64,000 nucleotides of DNA from Pinus tabuliformis (Eukaryota > Streptophyta > Pinopsida > Pinales > Pinaceae), in contig CM062819.1 of NCBI GenBank assembly GCA_031772625.1, positions 1,230,981,070-1,231,045,069 on the forward strand. Reading direction: 5' to 3'. This document shows, piece after piece, positions 10,748-23,762 of the stretch. The notes under the pieces were generated by a model. That model saw only the letters and a program-made list of their open reading frames with translations, had not been told where the DNA came from and made no database searches. Made by a program: the position numbers and the translations under genes. The first letter of the stretch is position 1, and each line of letters opens with the position of its first letter.

Positions 10748-12086
10748 CAAGCATTTAATGAATGAATTGGTTTCCTAGCTTATAGAGGCAAGTTGTTTTG
10801 ACTGCCTAGATTTTAGTGCTCAGTTTAGAATTGGTTGAAACAGCTCCTAGAAGGATGAGCTCGACCCCTAGAGGCTAGGAAATGGGTTGGCATGGTCTAT
10901 ATTATGTATTTTCTCAATCATTTTTGGGGTTGGAAGGTTGGACTCTTGAGGGAGAAGCTATCATTGTATTATTCACTGTATCTCTGGAATTTTTGGCTAA
11001 GGAAGACCAGGGTTTTGCAGTCCTTTTTGGGATTCTTGTGGTTACATGTATTGATGGTGTGTTTCTCTATGTACCTGTAAGTGTGTTATGTGAATCATTT
11101 CCTTTCTTTTCCTTCTGCACATTAAACAAATGAAGTGTTAAAGTAGAATTCATGACTGTCATGCTCTGCTTTTAAGTTTGTTTAATTTCAATGTTTTCTA
11201 CTGTTTAAGGAGAATTCAAAGTTATTGTTTGCACTCCTTAGCTCCTCACCTGTCTTTCTCATCCATTCACCTCAGTCTAAGGCATCAATACTGTCTCCTA
11301 TCTCGCCCCAAAGAACTCCCTGCGAAAACTGTGTCCAATCCCCGCACCTAAAATTGCCATTTCCCCAATTTTCCACCAAAAACTTTAAAAATCCCAAAAT
11401 CAACCCTTTTGATCAGTTTACTAGCCTAAAATCAGTGTTACCTTATTGGTTATCTCTCCCATTGAAGATCTTTATCGAGATAGACCGGAGAGAGCCCTCT
11501 CCTGCCCCATAGGGCTAGCTATGAGGCTAAGTGGTTTGATGTTGCCTTGAGGTTTACCTTTCTCAGCCTGAGGTGAAATTTCAAGCGCTAACAGAGAGAT
11601 AAGGTTTTTTCTTTGGTTTGTAATTTGTAATATGGAGAAATAAGGAAGTTTCTATTTACTTTGTAATATTCTTGGAGAAATAAGGTGTGAGCAGGTGTAA
11701 GGTTTATTTATAAATTAGGGATAGTAAATTTTGTAAATTTGTGGAGTAATAAGGAGATTTTATTTGTAATTAGTTTTTGGAGAGATAAGTGTTGCATTGA
11801 AACTCAAAGTAATTTTACTTTGAGGGGGGGTAATTCTTTTTTACCAGGATTTGCAAGAGAATTGTAAAAGTCAAATTTCGAAAGTTACCTTGTAATTTTT
11901 TGAGAAATTGACTAGAGCCAAGTGCAAAGCTCAGTCATTTTTCTCCTATTTCAACGACTATACGAGGGTCAAGGCCAAGCCCTGATAGATCATTTTTTCT
12001 TTTTTGCACAGTGTGTTGCATGGTCTGTTGCCCATCTTGATATTTTTTTTTGAGCCAGATTCTTGGTGTGAAGCTTCAACACTACA
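10748..12086 (+). other. Non-coding tail of unit G and F leader
   Basis: No coding signal is convincing. An open frame at 11225-11512 has no recognisable motif and is probably chance. Between about 11590 and 11800 an imperfect repeat of GGAGAAATAAGG with TTTGTAAT recurs four times at 50-75-base spacing. The last part up to the ATG at 12087 should be F's own untranslated leader. I could not find a direct repeat pairing this side with 6580-7800, so the right end of the inserted unit is not fixed. Confidence 0.35.
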
Positions 12087-15000
12087 ATGTCAAAGTTGAT
12101 TAATTTGTTTTTTGATTCCGACAAACTTGAAGGTACAAAATCTTATAAAATGTGGAAATGCCTCATCGAAAGCACTCTCATTTATAATGAACTGTGGCAG
12201 GGTATATGTGATGGTGATGTTAAGCCAAATAAACCCACAGATGCAGTTGTACTAGCAAAATGGGAAGTTAAGAATGCCAAAGAATTAGCTCTCATTAAAT
12301 CTTTTGTCAATGATGAAATGTATGTCCATATAGCAAATGCTACAGATGCATGTTCTGCTTTGAGAACTTTTAAAGAATTCTTTGATACTCAGCCTGAATT
12401 AAAGAAAGTTGATCTACAATTAAAATTGTTGCAACAAAATTTGACTGAAGGAGGTGATGTTCTTGAATATATCTCCAGACTTAAGAATATTAGGCAAAAA
12501 ATCATTAATGTTGGTTTTCCAGCAGTAGATGATAGTTTTATGGTAACAATTTTCATTGCTGAACTTCCTTCTTCCTACACACATTTTTTGGAGACTCTAC
12601 AATTAACTGGTAAGTTAGAGAAACTAAAGTTTGATGAGCTCTACAAAATATTGACCCAACATGATAAAACCTTTGGGAAGAAAAAGAAAGTTGGTGAAGA
12701 TGTCTTTTTCACAGAGGCCAGCACTAGTAAATCATCGACTGACAATTCTAGAAACAGAGGCATATGGAATTTCAATGAGAATCAAGCAGCACATAATGTA
12801 CAAAGTCGAGGTCAAAGCCAAAGCAGAGGAAACAACTTTAACAGTGGCAACAGTTCAGGCAGGAGTAATTTTCAAGGCAAAGGAAACAATCAAGGAAGAG
12901 GTTATTTTCAAGAAAGAGGAAATAATAATCAAGGTAGAGGACAACCTCAAAACAGAATTCAAAGCAGAGGCAGAGGACAATCTCCAGGAAGAGGAAGAGA
13001 CTTAAGTCAAATTGTGTGTTAAAAATGTAACAAAGTTGGACATTATGTTGAAGATTGTCAAACTTCTCTTAATAAAATTCCCAAGTTTCATCAGCACTCA
13101 ACACAATTTGCAAATGATCAAGATGATGATAACTCAGAATATGTTTTTACTTCTTCGTCGGCATTACAACTTTCATCCCATCTTAGAAGTGATTATGAAG
13201 ATGCTTGGATCTTGGATTCAGGGGCAACTCAGCACATGACTTGTCAACGTGATTTTTTTTGGAATTTTCAAGATTGCCAACTTAATTCCATTTTTCTTGC
13301 AGATGATACAAAACATACTCCTTATGGAAAAGGAGCAGTTAAAGTTTTTCTCCCTGGCATTGGAGAAAAAATGATTTCAAATGTATGGTATGTACCAACC
13401 TTTAAGAAAAATTTATTATCTTTAGTCATGATTCGACAAGCAAGACATCAGGTAATTATGGAAGATGGCCTAGTTAAGATTAATTCGGTCAAACGGAGCT
13501 TGCAAATAGTGATGAAAGGTTATGAAGATGGAAAATTGTTAAGGATGAAAGGGACAGTTACTTCAAGGCATTCTGATTTTGCAGGGGCAGTGACTACAGG
13601 AATTTCACCTATAAGATTATGGCATGTAAGATATGGACATTTAAATTTTGATAGTCTTTCTCAATTGCAGAAACAAGGGATGGTTAAAGGACTTCCCACT
13701 TTCAAAAAGGAAAATGCAAAATGTGAAGCTTGCATTTATGGAAAAAAAAGTCGAGAAAGTTTTCCAACAAGTTCATGGCGCGCAAACAAGCTGCTGCAAC
13801 TAGTTCACAGTGATGTTTGTGGACCACTACAGACTTCATTCGGTGGTTGAAAATATTTCTTACTATTCATTGATGATTTCAATAGAATGAATTGGGTTTA
13901 TTTCTTAAAGCAAAAGTCAGAAGCATTTGAAAAGTTTAAAAATTTTCGCCAACTTGTTGAAAATGAAGTCAAAGAAAAGATAGGTACTCTCAGGATAGAT
14001 AATGGGGGAGAATTCACTTCAAATGAATTCAAAACTTATTGCAGTGATAATGGCATAAGAAGACATCTTACAAATGTTTACACTCCACAGCAAAATGGAG
14101 TAGTAGAAAGAATGAATCACACCTTGTTAGGAATGGCGAGATCTATGTTAACTTTTAAAAGGTTAAGTCCAACATATTGGGTAGAAGCAATTCATACAGC
14201 TGTCTACATAAGAAACAGATCTCCAACTACTTCTTTAGACGGAATCACGCCTTATGAAGCTTGGTTTGGTTTCAAACCTCGAATTAAACATCTTAGAGTT
14301 TTTGATCAGTATATTATGCCTTAGTTCCGAAAGAAAAATGAACTAAGCTTGACTCAAGAAGTTTGAAATGCACAATGATTGGCTATTCTGATGAGAAGAA
14401 AGGGTACCATCTTTTGACCAATGGAAAATTTATTGTGAGCGGGGATGTAATTTTTTATGAAACCGAGAGTAAGAGTGGTGAAGAAATCAAAAGTCTTCTT
14501 CAAAAGTTAGAAATTAAAGGCAATCAAAGAAAAGGAAATATGCAAAGTCAACCAAATTCACCAAATTGGTATGAACTTGATTTTCCTTCATCTGAAGATG
14601 ATTCCTCCAGTCCATCTACTTCAACAACACCATCAGGATCTTCTAGCATTTCATCCACATCTTCAAGCAGCAGCAGTTCTTCAGATAGTGATTCTCCACC
14701 TCTAGAGTCTTCAACCGATCGACGAACGTCAGTTTATATTAATCCACTTTACAATGATGGTGACTTTTTAGAATCTCAAACAAGTGAGCATCAACTACCA
14801 AAATGGGCAGTTCAACTTTTGAAAGATGTAAGGCCTGATGAGTAGAATAAAACAAGAACAAGGAAGTCACACAGAAGTGAAGGAAATTTTGCACTAATAG
14901 CACATGATTTTACTGAACCTTCCACATACAATGAAGCAATAAAACATAAATAATGGAAACAAGCTATGCTTGAATAATATCGAGCAGTAATTGATAACAA

Positions 15001-16379
15001 CACTTGGAAACTTGTTGATTGTCCTCAAAATGTTAAACCCATAGGATGCAAATGGGTTTACAGAATTAAGTACAACCAAGAGGGCGAACTTGAAAAGTAT
15101 AAAGCAATACATGTCGCTAAAGTTTTTTCGTAGTAGGAAGGCATTGATTATGAGGAAACTTTTGCTCCTACAGCTAAATGGAACACCATTTTATTAACAC
15201 TTGCATTGGCCGCTAAGAAAGGATGGAAAGTTCATCAAATGGATGTGAAAAGTGATTTTCTCAACGGGGATTTACAAGAAGAAGTGTATATGACAAAACC
15301 ACCAAGTTTTGAAATTGAAGGGCAAGAACATAAAGTCTGCAAATTGATCAAGGCTTTATATGGGTTAAAACAAGCTCCCCGAGCTTGATATGAAAAAATG
15401 GATGAATACCTTAGGAAAGTTGGTTTTCAACGAAGTGAATCTGATGGTACTTTGTATGTGCAATCACAGGGAAAATATCTGGTGATTCTTGTTATGTATG
15501 TCGATGATTTGATCATTACTGGAAACAATGATGATCATATTGCCCAAGTGAAAAAGGAGTTACATGCAAGTTTTAAGATGACAAATTTGGGATTACTTCA
15601 CTACTATCTTGGAGTTGACGTCTTCCAACGTCCACATCATATTTTAATTTCTCAGAGTAAGTATGCGGTAGAGGTTTTGCAACGATTTGGTATGCAAGAT
15701 TGCAAGCCTGTTCTTACCCCCATGGAGAAAAACTTGAAACTTTCAAAATTTGAGGGGGGGAAAGGTGGACAACACTACTTACAAACAGTTGATTGGCAGC
15801 TTGAATTATTTAACAAACACTCGCCCTGATCTATCTTATGCAGTCAATATTCTTTAACGTTTTATGCAGGAACCACGAGAAAGCCACTGGAATGCAGCCA
15901 AAAGAGTTCTTTGATATATCCAAGGAACAAAAGTTTTTGGTCTTCTTTACACAAAGACTAAAAACTTCGTACTTGGTGGATATTCAGATGTCGACTTTGC
16001 TGGAAGTAATGATGATCACGCATCAACATCAGGTTATTTAATTAACATGGGGTCAGCAGCAGTATCTTGGAGTTGTAAGAAACAAGCTACAGTGGCCACT
16101 TCTTCAACAGAAGAAAAGTACATTTCAGCATGGGAAGCAGCATGTGAAATTGTTTGGTTGTGTAGAATTTTGCAGGACTTGGGCAATTCTCAGGCAGAAG
16201 CTACATCATTATTCATTGACAACCAGTTAGCCATCAAACTTGCCAAGAACCCAGTTTTTCATTCAAAGACAAAGCATGTGGACACCAAGTATCATCATAT
16301 CAGATCTCTCATTGCCAAAGATGTCCTCAAGCCAATTTATTGTCCTTCAGAAGATCAGATCTCCAACATTTTCACGTAA
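12087..16379 (+). pseudogene. Element F gag-pol (copia)
   Basis: Gag (12087-13022, UBN2-type) starts MSKLINLFF and ends in an RG/QG-rich tail. A CCHC knuckle (CNKVGHYVEDC) follows with a TAA inside it. Then come protease (WILDSGATQHMT at about 13210), GAG-pre-integrase (LWHVRYGHL, 13620), integrase core (LRIDNGGEF near 13990, PQQNGVVERMN near 14088), a Ser-rich linker (14600-14700), RT ([30 protein letters not shown] near 15500) and RNase H (AVSWSCKKQATVATSSTE, KTKHVDTKYHH). Stops occur where glutamine (CAG), glutamate, arginine (CGA) and tryptophan (TGG) are conserved, for example two consecutive TAG codons in the FSQQEGIDYEE block near 15130. The catalytic RT and integrase residues remain readable, but no full-length protein is possible. 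Confidence 0.92.
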
Positions 16380-16450
16380 CCGCTTGGCAGAATAAAATTT
16401 ACTAAGTTTAGGGATGAACTTGGTATCTGTTGTAATGTATCTTTGGATCA

Positions 16451-16867
16451 TAGGGGGGAATGTTAGATGATCCAGAAATAAATACTATCATAGGTTATTA
16501 AGTTAGAATAAAATAATTATTAATTTAAGATATTAAATTATTAATTATTAATCTAGAATATTTAATTATTTAATGGAGACATTTAGAATTAGTATATTGT
16601 TGTAAAAGATATGACTCTACAAATGTGTCGTATCTTAGGCTCTATTTTAGGAGAATTGTTAGTAAGATTGTTTGAATAGCTTTTATTGTAAGTGGACACT
16701 TGTTAATGCATAAGTGATCCATAATTAGAGGTAGTTAGGACATTGAGCTTATAAATAGCTCATTGCAAGAGTGTTTGGTTGTTCGGGTGTAAACTCTTGC
16801 AAAATTTCAGATGTAATTGTTTTTTCTAATTAATAAAATTACGTGTCTAAGGACACTTCTGCCATTA
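16451..16867 (+). repeat. Element F polypurine tract and 3' LTR
   Basis: The purine tract TAGGGGGGAA (16451-16460) abuts the LTR (16461-16867), which starts TGTTAGATGATCC. TATAAATA is at 16750-16757. The LTR ends ...GCCATTA directly before AAAGT at 16868-16872. Confidence 0.88.
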
Positions 16868-19800
16868 AAAGTTTCTGGTTATATCATAGATAGGAGAGAA
16901 ACATCATTTTTTCTTGTTGTACTTATCATACTTCTTTGGGTTTGTATCCCCTCATCTACATTGCCAATAATCTACTCTTTCGGGTGATGTTTTTGAAGGA
17001 ATTTCACCTTTGAAGGGGTTTGAGATGGTTCTTTTTCGTTTTTTTTTTCTTGATATTTTTCCTCTTTTTAGGTTCTTCTTCATTTTCTTCAATGAGAGGG
17101 TCAACTTCATGATCTTCAATTTCCTTTTCTGGAAGGTCTTCATCAATCTTCACATCAATGCTTTCCACTATTTTCCATAGTAGATTATTGTAGCACTTGT
17201 AGGCTTTGCTCCTAGTACAATATCCAAGTAATATTCCTTCGTCAACCCGAGAATCAAATTTTCCTGGTGTGTCATCATTGATTTTTATGAAGCATTTGCT
17301 TCCAAAAATATTGAAGTATTTTACTGAAGCAGATCTTCCTTTCCATAATTCATAAGGATTCTTCTCATTATTTGGACTTAGTTGAGTTTGATTCAAGGTA
17401 TAAATTGATGTCCCGACTTCTTCTCTCCAAAATTTTGGTTGTAAGTCAGCTGCTAGTAACATTGTTCTTGCCATTTCTTGAACAATTCGGTTTCTTATTT
17501 CAACTACCCCATTTTATTGGGTGTTCTAACAGCAGAGAGTTCTCTTTCGATTCCATGTACTTTATAGAATTCATCAAATTATTTTGATGTGAATTCTCCC
17601 CCTCTATCCATTCTAAGACATTTAATCTTAGAATCATTTTCATTTTCTACAAGAGCTTTAAGATTCTTAAAACATTCAAATGCTTCGGACTTATATTTTA
17701 TGAAATATACCCACATCATTCTAGTATAGTCATCAAAAAATAAAGCAAAGTACCTTTCTCCTTGGAGGGCCGAAGTTCTAGTTGGTCCACATAAATTAGC
17801 ATGAATGATCTCCAAAGGTTTTTATGTAGAGAACTCCTTGGTCTTGTGGTTGGTTCTAGTTTTCTTTCCATGTTGACATGGACCACATACACCTTGAATT
17901 GGCTTGAATAACTTTGGGATGTCTCGCACTGCATTTATCTTGTTGATATTGATCAAGTTATCGAAACTTGTATGTCCCAGTCGCTTGTGCCACAGCCAAC
18001 TTTCATATGTTTGACTTAGGTAACATTTATCTTCTTGAATTTTGTTCAAAATGTAGACGTTATCTGATATTCTAACTCCTTTAGCCACAAGTTCTCCTGA
18101 GGAAGAGTTCCTTATTTCACAATATTTAGTGCTAAAGACAACATTATGTCCTTGATCACAGATTTGGCTAACACTCAAGATATTGTGTTTGAGCCCGTCT
18201 ACCAGCAAAGCATTTTGAGCCTTTCTTTTCCATTAATAAGGGTAACAGTTCCTTTTCTAGCAATTTTGGCATATCAACTTACAAAGGATACATTTCCTTC
18301 CTTTTTGTTCAATGAGACAAAATTCCTTTTGTCACCTGTCATATGTTTGGAGCACCCACTATCCACAAACCAATGATTTTCATCACTCTGAGCACATAGA
18401 GCTAGACCACATTTATCTGTATTGGTATTCTCCTCTTTTGCTTCTCTTCTTTTGAGGGGGTAATTTTGTTCATTGTGTCCATTATCATTACATAATGAGA
18501 AAATTGGATTGGCCAAAGGATCAAAAGATTTGTACGTCTTGATTTGTCCTTGCCCTTTGAGACCATATGGTTTGTTTGTTTGATCCTTCAATTTTGGTGT
18601 TTCATTCTTATGAGCCATGCAATGTTTAGCTTGATAACCAAAACTAACAATGCCCGAAAAAGATAGTTTGGTACCTATTGTAATAGCCATGATTTCAATC
18701 AACATTCTCCTTGGAGTTACTCTTTCTTCATTATTTGGATTTGAGATGGGCCTTTGATGAAATGATTGTTCTTCTTTTGGGTTGCTTGAAAGTATGTCGG
18801 CATATATTTTCGCATTATCCTTAGTACTTGATGATTCTCCTTTAAAACCTATCCCAGATTTTTCATATTGAGGTTTTTGAGAAGTTAGGAGTTTGAGAGC
18901 TTTCCCAACTCTTTTTTACTTGCTCCAATTCCTTCCTTGGAGATACTATTTCAGCTTCATGATTTTCACAAATTTCTTCCTTTTCTTTTAGCTTATTTTT
19001 CAAGAGGTCTTCCCTTATTTTTTCTTCCTCCTTTTCTATCTTGAGAGAAATGATTTTATTTCATAATTTCTCATTTTCTTCAATGGAACTCATTAACAAT
19101 TCATCTACATTTCCTTATAGTCCTTAATCGTCATCATTTGTGAATGCCATGAATAATACTTCTTGGCTTCCAGCATAGTCATTTTCTTCATCTGATTCAT
19201 CATTACCTCCTTTGCGATGAGGAAAATGATTAGTTGATTTATTTTTGATGACTACAAATTCATCTTCATCAAACTCATCTTGCTTAGAGAAGAAATTATT
19301 CTTATTAAACCCTTTCTTTTTGTATACCATCCTTTTAGAATCCTCCTCATCATCATTGTCATGCTTATGAGGACATTTTGTAGCATAATGACATATTCTT
19401 CCACATTTGAAACAAATAAGAGTGTACTTACCTTTTAGCTTGGATCCTTTCTTTAGTCTTTGTACAAATTGTGCCAATTCAGAGTCATCACTGCTGGTAT
19501 TCCATCCTTTCCTATTTTTTGATTTTGAGGCCTTTAATGTTGCATCTTTGGAACTTTGGATTCCTTTTCTCATCTCATAGGAAATGAGGATTCCATGAAA
19601 TTCATCCATATTGAGAGTATCTAGGTCCTTCATTTCTTCTATATCACTTACTTTGGAGTCAAATTTGTCAGGGATAGATCTTAAGACCTTTTGAACAACA
19701 GTGATTTCTTCAATATTTTCTCCCAATCCTTTAAGAGAGTTTACCACTTCAGCTACTCGGATAAAGTATGATGCAACATCTTCTTCATCATCCATTTCCA

Positions 19801-20158
19801 TGCTTTTGAATTGCCTTCTACGAGTTTGAAGCTTTGCCTTCTTAACCTTGGAGTCCCCATCGTATAATCTAACCAGCTTATCCCATACTTCTTTGGCCAA
19901 GTAACAATTCATGACTTTTGTAAATTCAAAATTAGTGATTCCACTAGTGATGGAATTTAAGGCTTTTCCATTTGCAATGTAAGCTTTCCTTTCGTATTGA
20001 TCAGTTGGAAGAGTGGAAGGAGCAATGCACCCATTCAAAACCGAATGCCAAACTTCAGGTCTAAGGGACATTAAGTAGTAGGACATTCTTTTTTTCCAAA
20101 AACCAAAATTTGTGCCATCGAACAAAGGAAGCCTTCCTAACACTTCTTGATTTTTCAT
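16868..20158 (-). pseudogene. Element B gag and pol, proximal half
   Basis: Minus-strand order is gag (ATG at 20158, MKNQEVLGRLPLFDG, open to 19124), CCHC knuckle (CFKCGRICHYATKCP near 19400), protease (WFVDSGCSKHMTGD near 18360), GAG-pre-integrase (LWHKRLGH near 17985), integrase (LRMDRGGEF near 17600) and integrase C-terminal blocks (VKYFNIFGSKCFIK near 17310). The gag is the longest intact piece (344 residues). Later blocks sit in different frames with stops between them. A lysine- and glutamate-rich linker (about 17140-16990) precedes the RT half, which continues at 6155 beyond element F. The hallmark Asp of the protease and the CCHC residues are present; the second integrase Asp motif reads DRGGEF instead of DNGGEF. 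Confidence 0.9.
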
Positions 20159-20210
20159 TGTGATTAAAAATCCTTCTTCCAGCTATTAGGCTGATTATGA
20201 AGAAGCTAGA

Positions 20211-20220
20211 TCTGATACCA
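20211..20220 (-). other. Element B primer-binding site
   Basis: Minus-strand TGGTATCAGATC core, two bases from the LTR end at 20223. This is an initiator-Met-type primer site and proves that 20223-21494 is the 5' LTR. Confidence 0.85.
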
Positions 20221-20222
20221 AT

Positions 20223-21494
20223 TGTTGGAAATACCGAGAGGGGGGTGAATCAATATTTTCTTTCAATTGTTATTATTACCAGTTAGCTTCTTCACAATTT
20301 AATCAGAGAAACGTATAAGAATAATTTTATTGAGTATTAAAGAATAAGTACAATGTATGGTAATTATTCCCAAGCACCAACTTGGTTTTTAATGAGGCTC
20401 CAACCTCTAGGGCTTTGACCCTATCTCATCCAAGGCACCGACCTTGAGTTTAGGAGCACCAACTCCAAGGACACCAATCCTTTAGTTTTAATAAAGAATG
20501 TATATGGAACTCATATGAGATGCTTCATTGATTAAGGCAATCCTTCTTTACTGCTTAATGCTCCACTATTCTCTTCTGTGCTATCTTCAGTTCAGGGCTG
20601 CTTGACTTCACTGTACATTAGGATTTTTTCTGCTATTGTTAAGGGGAGATCTTCATACATAAGGACATTCTATAATTTACCATAATTCAGTCTTCAAAGC
20701 ACCATAAGACAATCTGCAATTCAGACTTCAAAGACACCATAAGACAGTCTGCAATCCAAGCTTCAAAAACATCATGAGATAGTCTGCAATTCAGCCTTCT
20801 GTGCAAGTCCGTGGAGGTAGAGAGATAAGCATCGTGCTTCTGTGTAGTTCGAGGAGGCTAAGGGATGAACACCGAGCTTTTGCGTAGTCCTCAGCAATGT
20901 TTCCTATCACCATAACAAAATATTGTCTTCTCCATGCTTATCCAAGAAGGTGTTGTTTCTTTTATTGCCTTGTCTTCTAACTATTCACGAGATGTGAATA
21001 GATCTTCATGCTACTTCCTGTACTTCTACTACAGTCTGAATTACTTGACTGTCTTTTTCACCGAATTCTTGTACTTGAAACAAAGGTCTAACCTCTTATT
21101 TATACACGTTTTGCATCCTCACAATGAACGATCACGTATTCTAGGTCAAGCCAACATGACTTGTCTTAATACAAGTCGACTCAATAGATAGAGAATTAAT
21201 TTAATCTTTAAAAATCAAATTCTCTCTCGTTATTTGTAATTTCAAGACACAGAATAGCTCATTAGAAAGGAAAAATTGTGCCCTTTCAGATGGTCCAGGT
21301 CTCATGATGAAATTCCTTTTCTAAGATAGGAAAAAAATATTATTTCATGTGACTGATCATTTAATAGTGTAGAAATGGAGGCATGGCAAAGTGTCTTTGA
21401 GTGTTGGGCTTCTTCATCGTTTGGTTTCTTCATTGATTGCCACCATGTCCCTACCTTCTTCAGTATATTGACATCGATTACAACTAGATTAACA
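20223..21494 (-). repeat. Element B 5' LTR
   Basis: Starts TGTTGGAAATACC and ends GATTAACA on the plus strand. A minus-strand TATA box is at 21096-21104. It is collinear with 3248-4525 and flanked on the right by TTTCT (21495-21499). Confidence 0.88.
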
Positions 21495-22768
21495 TTTCTT
21501 TTTTTCTTTTGTTTGTTACATAAGGTACATATTGAAATAAGTACAACGACAATTATGAAGACTGAAACTAGTTACATTTTCAACACTCTTTCTTAACTTT
21601 GGGAGGTATTAATAATTGTACCACCAATACAACATCATTCTCAAATTGAAGAGTTCTCATAATAAGAGTCAGATTGGTAAGCCAACTGTGAGCATCATCA
21701 TTATAACCATTATTGTCTTTGAGGCCTAACTAGACAAGCTCTACTTCATTCAAGAGCATTATGATAGGAGGCTTTATGTGTGATACCACACTACCTCTAC
21801 AAGGCACATACCCCATCTAAATGTTCACAAGGTATGTACTTTTAGGATTATTCCTATCTTGGATCTCCAATCCTGAGCCCTCAAAGAATATTGGTCCTCT
21901 TCAACTACTCTTCTCTTGGATACCTGTCCTACCCTCAAAAAGTATTAGTACCTTTCCTTTCTTGGATTATGTATCCTCAAGGAAACCACATATGCATATC
22001 CAATCCTCCACCATTATTTTTCATATACCCTAAAGAAGAGAATGCACATGCGATGTCCAACACCACTCCCTCTCAACCAAATAGAATATCCCTATTCCCT
22101 CTTTCCAGGGAAATAGACCCTTTCTCCTATTTAAGGAAACTCCTTTGCTTACTATCAAAACCAAAGAAGATTTCATACTTCCTTTCTATTTTCAAAGTCA
22201 ACACCACAATCCTTATAGCTTATCTTTATAAGAGTAGCAGCCACTTTTTATCCATATCTTCATGGCTCCCTCTCTTCTCTACATCTTATTGTATCAAGCT
22301 TGCTTCCTTTTGAGGTATCATGGATCTATCTTCACTCTTCAATTTTTGTGACAGGATCCAGTTCACCTTTCTTGCACATCACTTTCATCTTGTCATCATC
22401 GACGAAGGAATTATATTGAGTCTTTCAAAACTTCAATATGATCATAGCTTCCTCATGAAAGTGATCTCCTTTTGACCTTCAGGTTATCTTTTTGCATTTC
22501 TACCTTTTAATCCCAAGATGGGCACATCTTGACTTCATAGTTGCTAGGTACCAGATATTGAGCTTTCCTTGAACATTCTTCATACATTTCCATTATTACA
22601 GTTGAACTTTCCTCAATTATCATCATGTATTCCTGCAGCATTCTTCCAAGTAGCAAAATATTATGTTAACAAGATAACCAACAATAATTAAACATATACT
22701 TACCTCCTCATGATGACCTTCTCAACCAGACATCAACATCCGTATGGTTCATCTCCACTTTAATATTC
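21495..22768 (-). other. Element A: end of 3' LTR, purine tract and 3' interior
   Basis: Bases 21495-21585 complete A's 3' LTR (ending TTTTCAACA, matching 58338-58346). Next to it, the minus-strand purine run AAAGTTAAGAAAGAG (21586-21600) fits a polypurine tract. The remainder to 22768 has short open stretches on the minus strand (for example about 21780-21600) but no pol motif. I see no gene here. Confidence 0.6.
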
Positions 22769-22773
22769 CTTCA

Positions 22774-23658
22774 TGTTGAGAAATGGAAACAAGAAATTCC
22801 AATTTAATTTGTCCTTGAATTAAACTGTGAATTAAATTCGAATTATATTCTCATAGCATCATAAAATTAGTTAATTAAGTTTATTAAACTTACTTAACTT
22901 AGGAAATTTGAGTTGGAAGTCTTTCTGTTGTCAAGTGTATGTTCTCCCTACTTTTTAGGAGTCCAGTATGAATTAATTGTGAGTTGTAAAATAGAATACT
23001 TGGTTTCATGAATCAGTTTAGTTAAATTAGTTCTCAAACTAATTGAGAGAAATAATAGTGAGTTAATTATCAGTGGTGTCACTAATGAAATCCACCAGTG
23101 CTACTCTAGTTAACTGAATATTTACTCATCAGAAACTCATGCATGTTGATTTTGAGAAGGACACATTTGATACTAGAGTGCAGGGACATTGTGCTATTTG
23201 TTTTAATTTTTTTGAGTTGCACTAACAGTGCACGTATTCAGGAACTGGCCCTTGATGGATTGTGCAGTTTTAGAGGCTTTATTTCCCTTTAAATACAAGT
23301 TATCCTCCATAGGAATTACGCATTGGAATAGAGACTTGGAGAGATTCTGAAGAGGCTAAGATTTGGCCTTGAGCTTGCTTATCAGTTGGGTATTGAATTT
23401 GTTGAGTGTTGCGATTGTTCTAGAGAGAACAAGCATTGTAATTTCATATTGATTTTCTGGATTAATACAAAACAGATAGTGGGGTTTTGAGTTGTGGCTT
23501 TCCCTAGATATTGATTATGTTATGTGCCTTTGATTCTCTTCCTCTATTGATTATTGTTTGCTTGATTTTTATGGGCTTCCTTTGTAAAGAGTAGAAGTAG
23601 ATTTTTGTCTCTTGCTTAGTAAATTGCATTAGCTTGTGAATCTACAAAAATTTCTAGA
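22774..23658 (+). repeat. Element D 5' LTR
   Basis: Starts TGTTGAGAAATGG and ends just before the primer site with TTTCTAGA; the other copy has TTTCTACA, so the terminal CA was probably lost by mutation. A TATA-like TTTAAATAC is at 23288-23296. From 22956 on it aligns with 42886-43589. Confidence 0.8.
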
Positions 23659-23670
23659 TGGTATCAAAGC
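23659..23670 (+). other. Element D primer-binding site
   Basis: TGGTATCAAAGC, one base different from the usual initiator-Met-type site TGGTATCAGAGC, directly after the LTR. Confidence 0.8.
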
Positions 23671-23762
23671 TAAGAATAGTATACTAGAGGAGATTTCGAA
23701 GTTTTAATTTTTTGGGTTACAGGTGAAAGTCAAATTTGCAATACATACTTTAGGATAGGCAG

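Larger units (their letters stand above)
6156..16867 (+). mobile_element. Element F: copia retrotransposon inserted in B's RT
   Basis: A plus-strand element with 407-base LTRs at 6156-6562 and 16461-16867 and an exact AAAGT duplication at 6151-6155 and 16868-16872. The primer site is at 6566-6577 and the purine tract TAGGGGGGAA at 16451-16460. About 17 differences were counted by eye between the LTRs, roughly 4%. The gag does not start until 12087, so about 5.5 kb of foreign sequence (an antisense gene-like fragment and accessory-ORF unit G) lies between primer site and gag. B's frame resumes correctly when F and one AAAGT copy are removed. Confidence 0.9.
3248..21494 (-). mobile_element. Element B: copia retrotransposon inserted in A's 3' LTR
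   Basis: This minus-strand element has a 5' LTR at 20223-21494 (1,272 bases) and a 3' LTR at 3248-4525 (1,278 bases). It is flanked by an exact 5-base duplication, TTTCT, at 3243-3247 and 21495-21499. Primer site, gag, protease, integrase, RT and RNase H follow in canonical copia order on the minus strand. Element F splits the RT region. Every reading frame carries stops or frameshifts, and the LTRs differ by about 10% in the part I compared, so the copy is old and dead. Confidence 0.9.

Noticed and set aside
11225..11512. Small protein gene of 95 codons
   Set aside because: Ser/Pro-rich, no recognised domain, and within the non-coding tail of unit G.
2227..21585. A's left LTR as a solo LTR
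   Set aside because: The bases after 21585 do not duplicate those before 2227, whereas those after 58346 do with one mismatch, and X's gag rejoins only across the whole A element.
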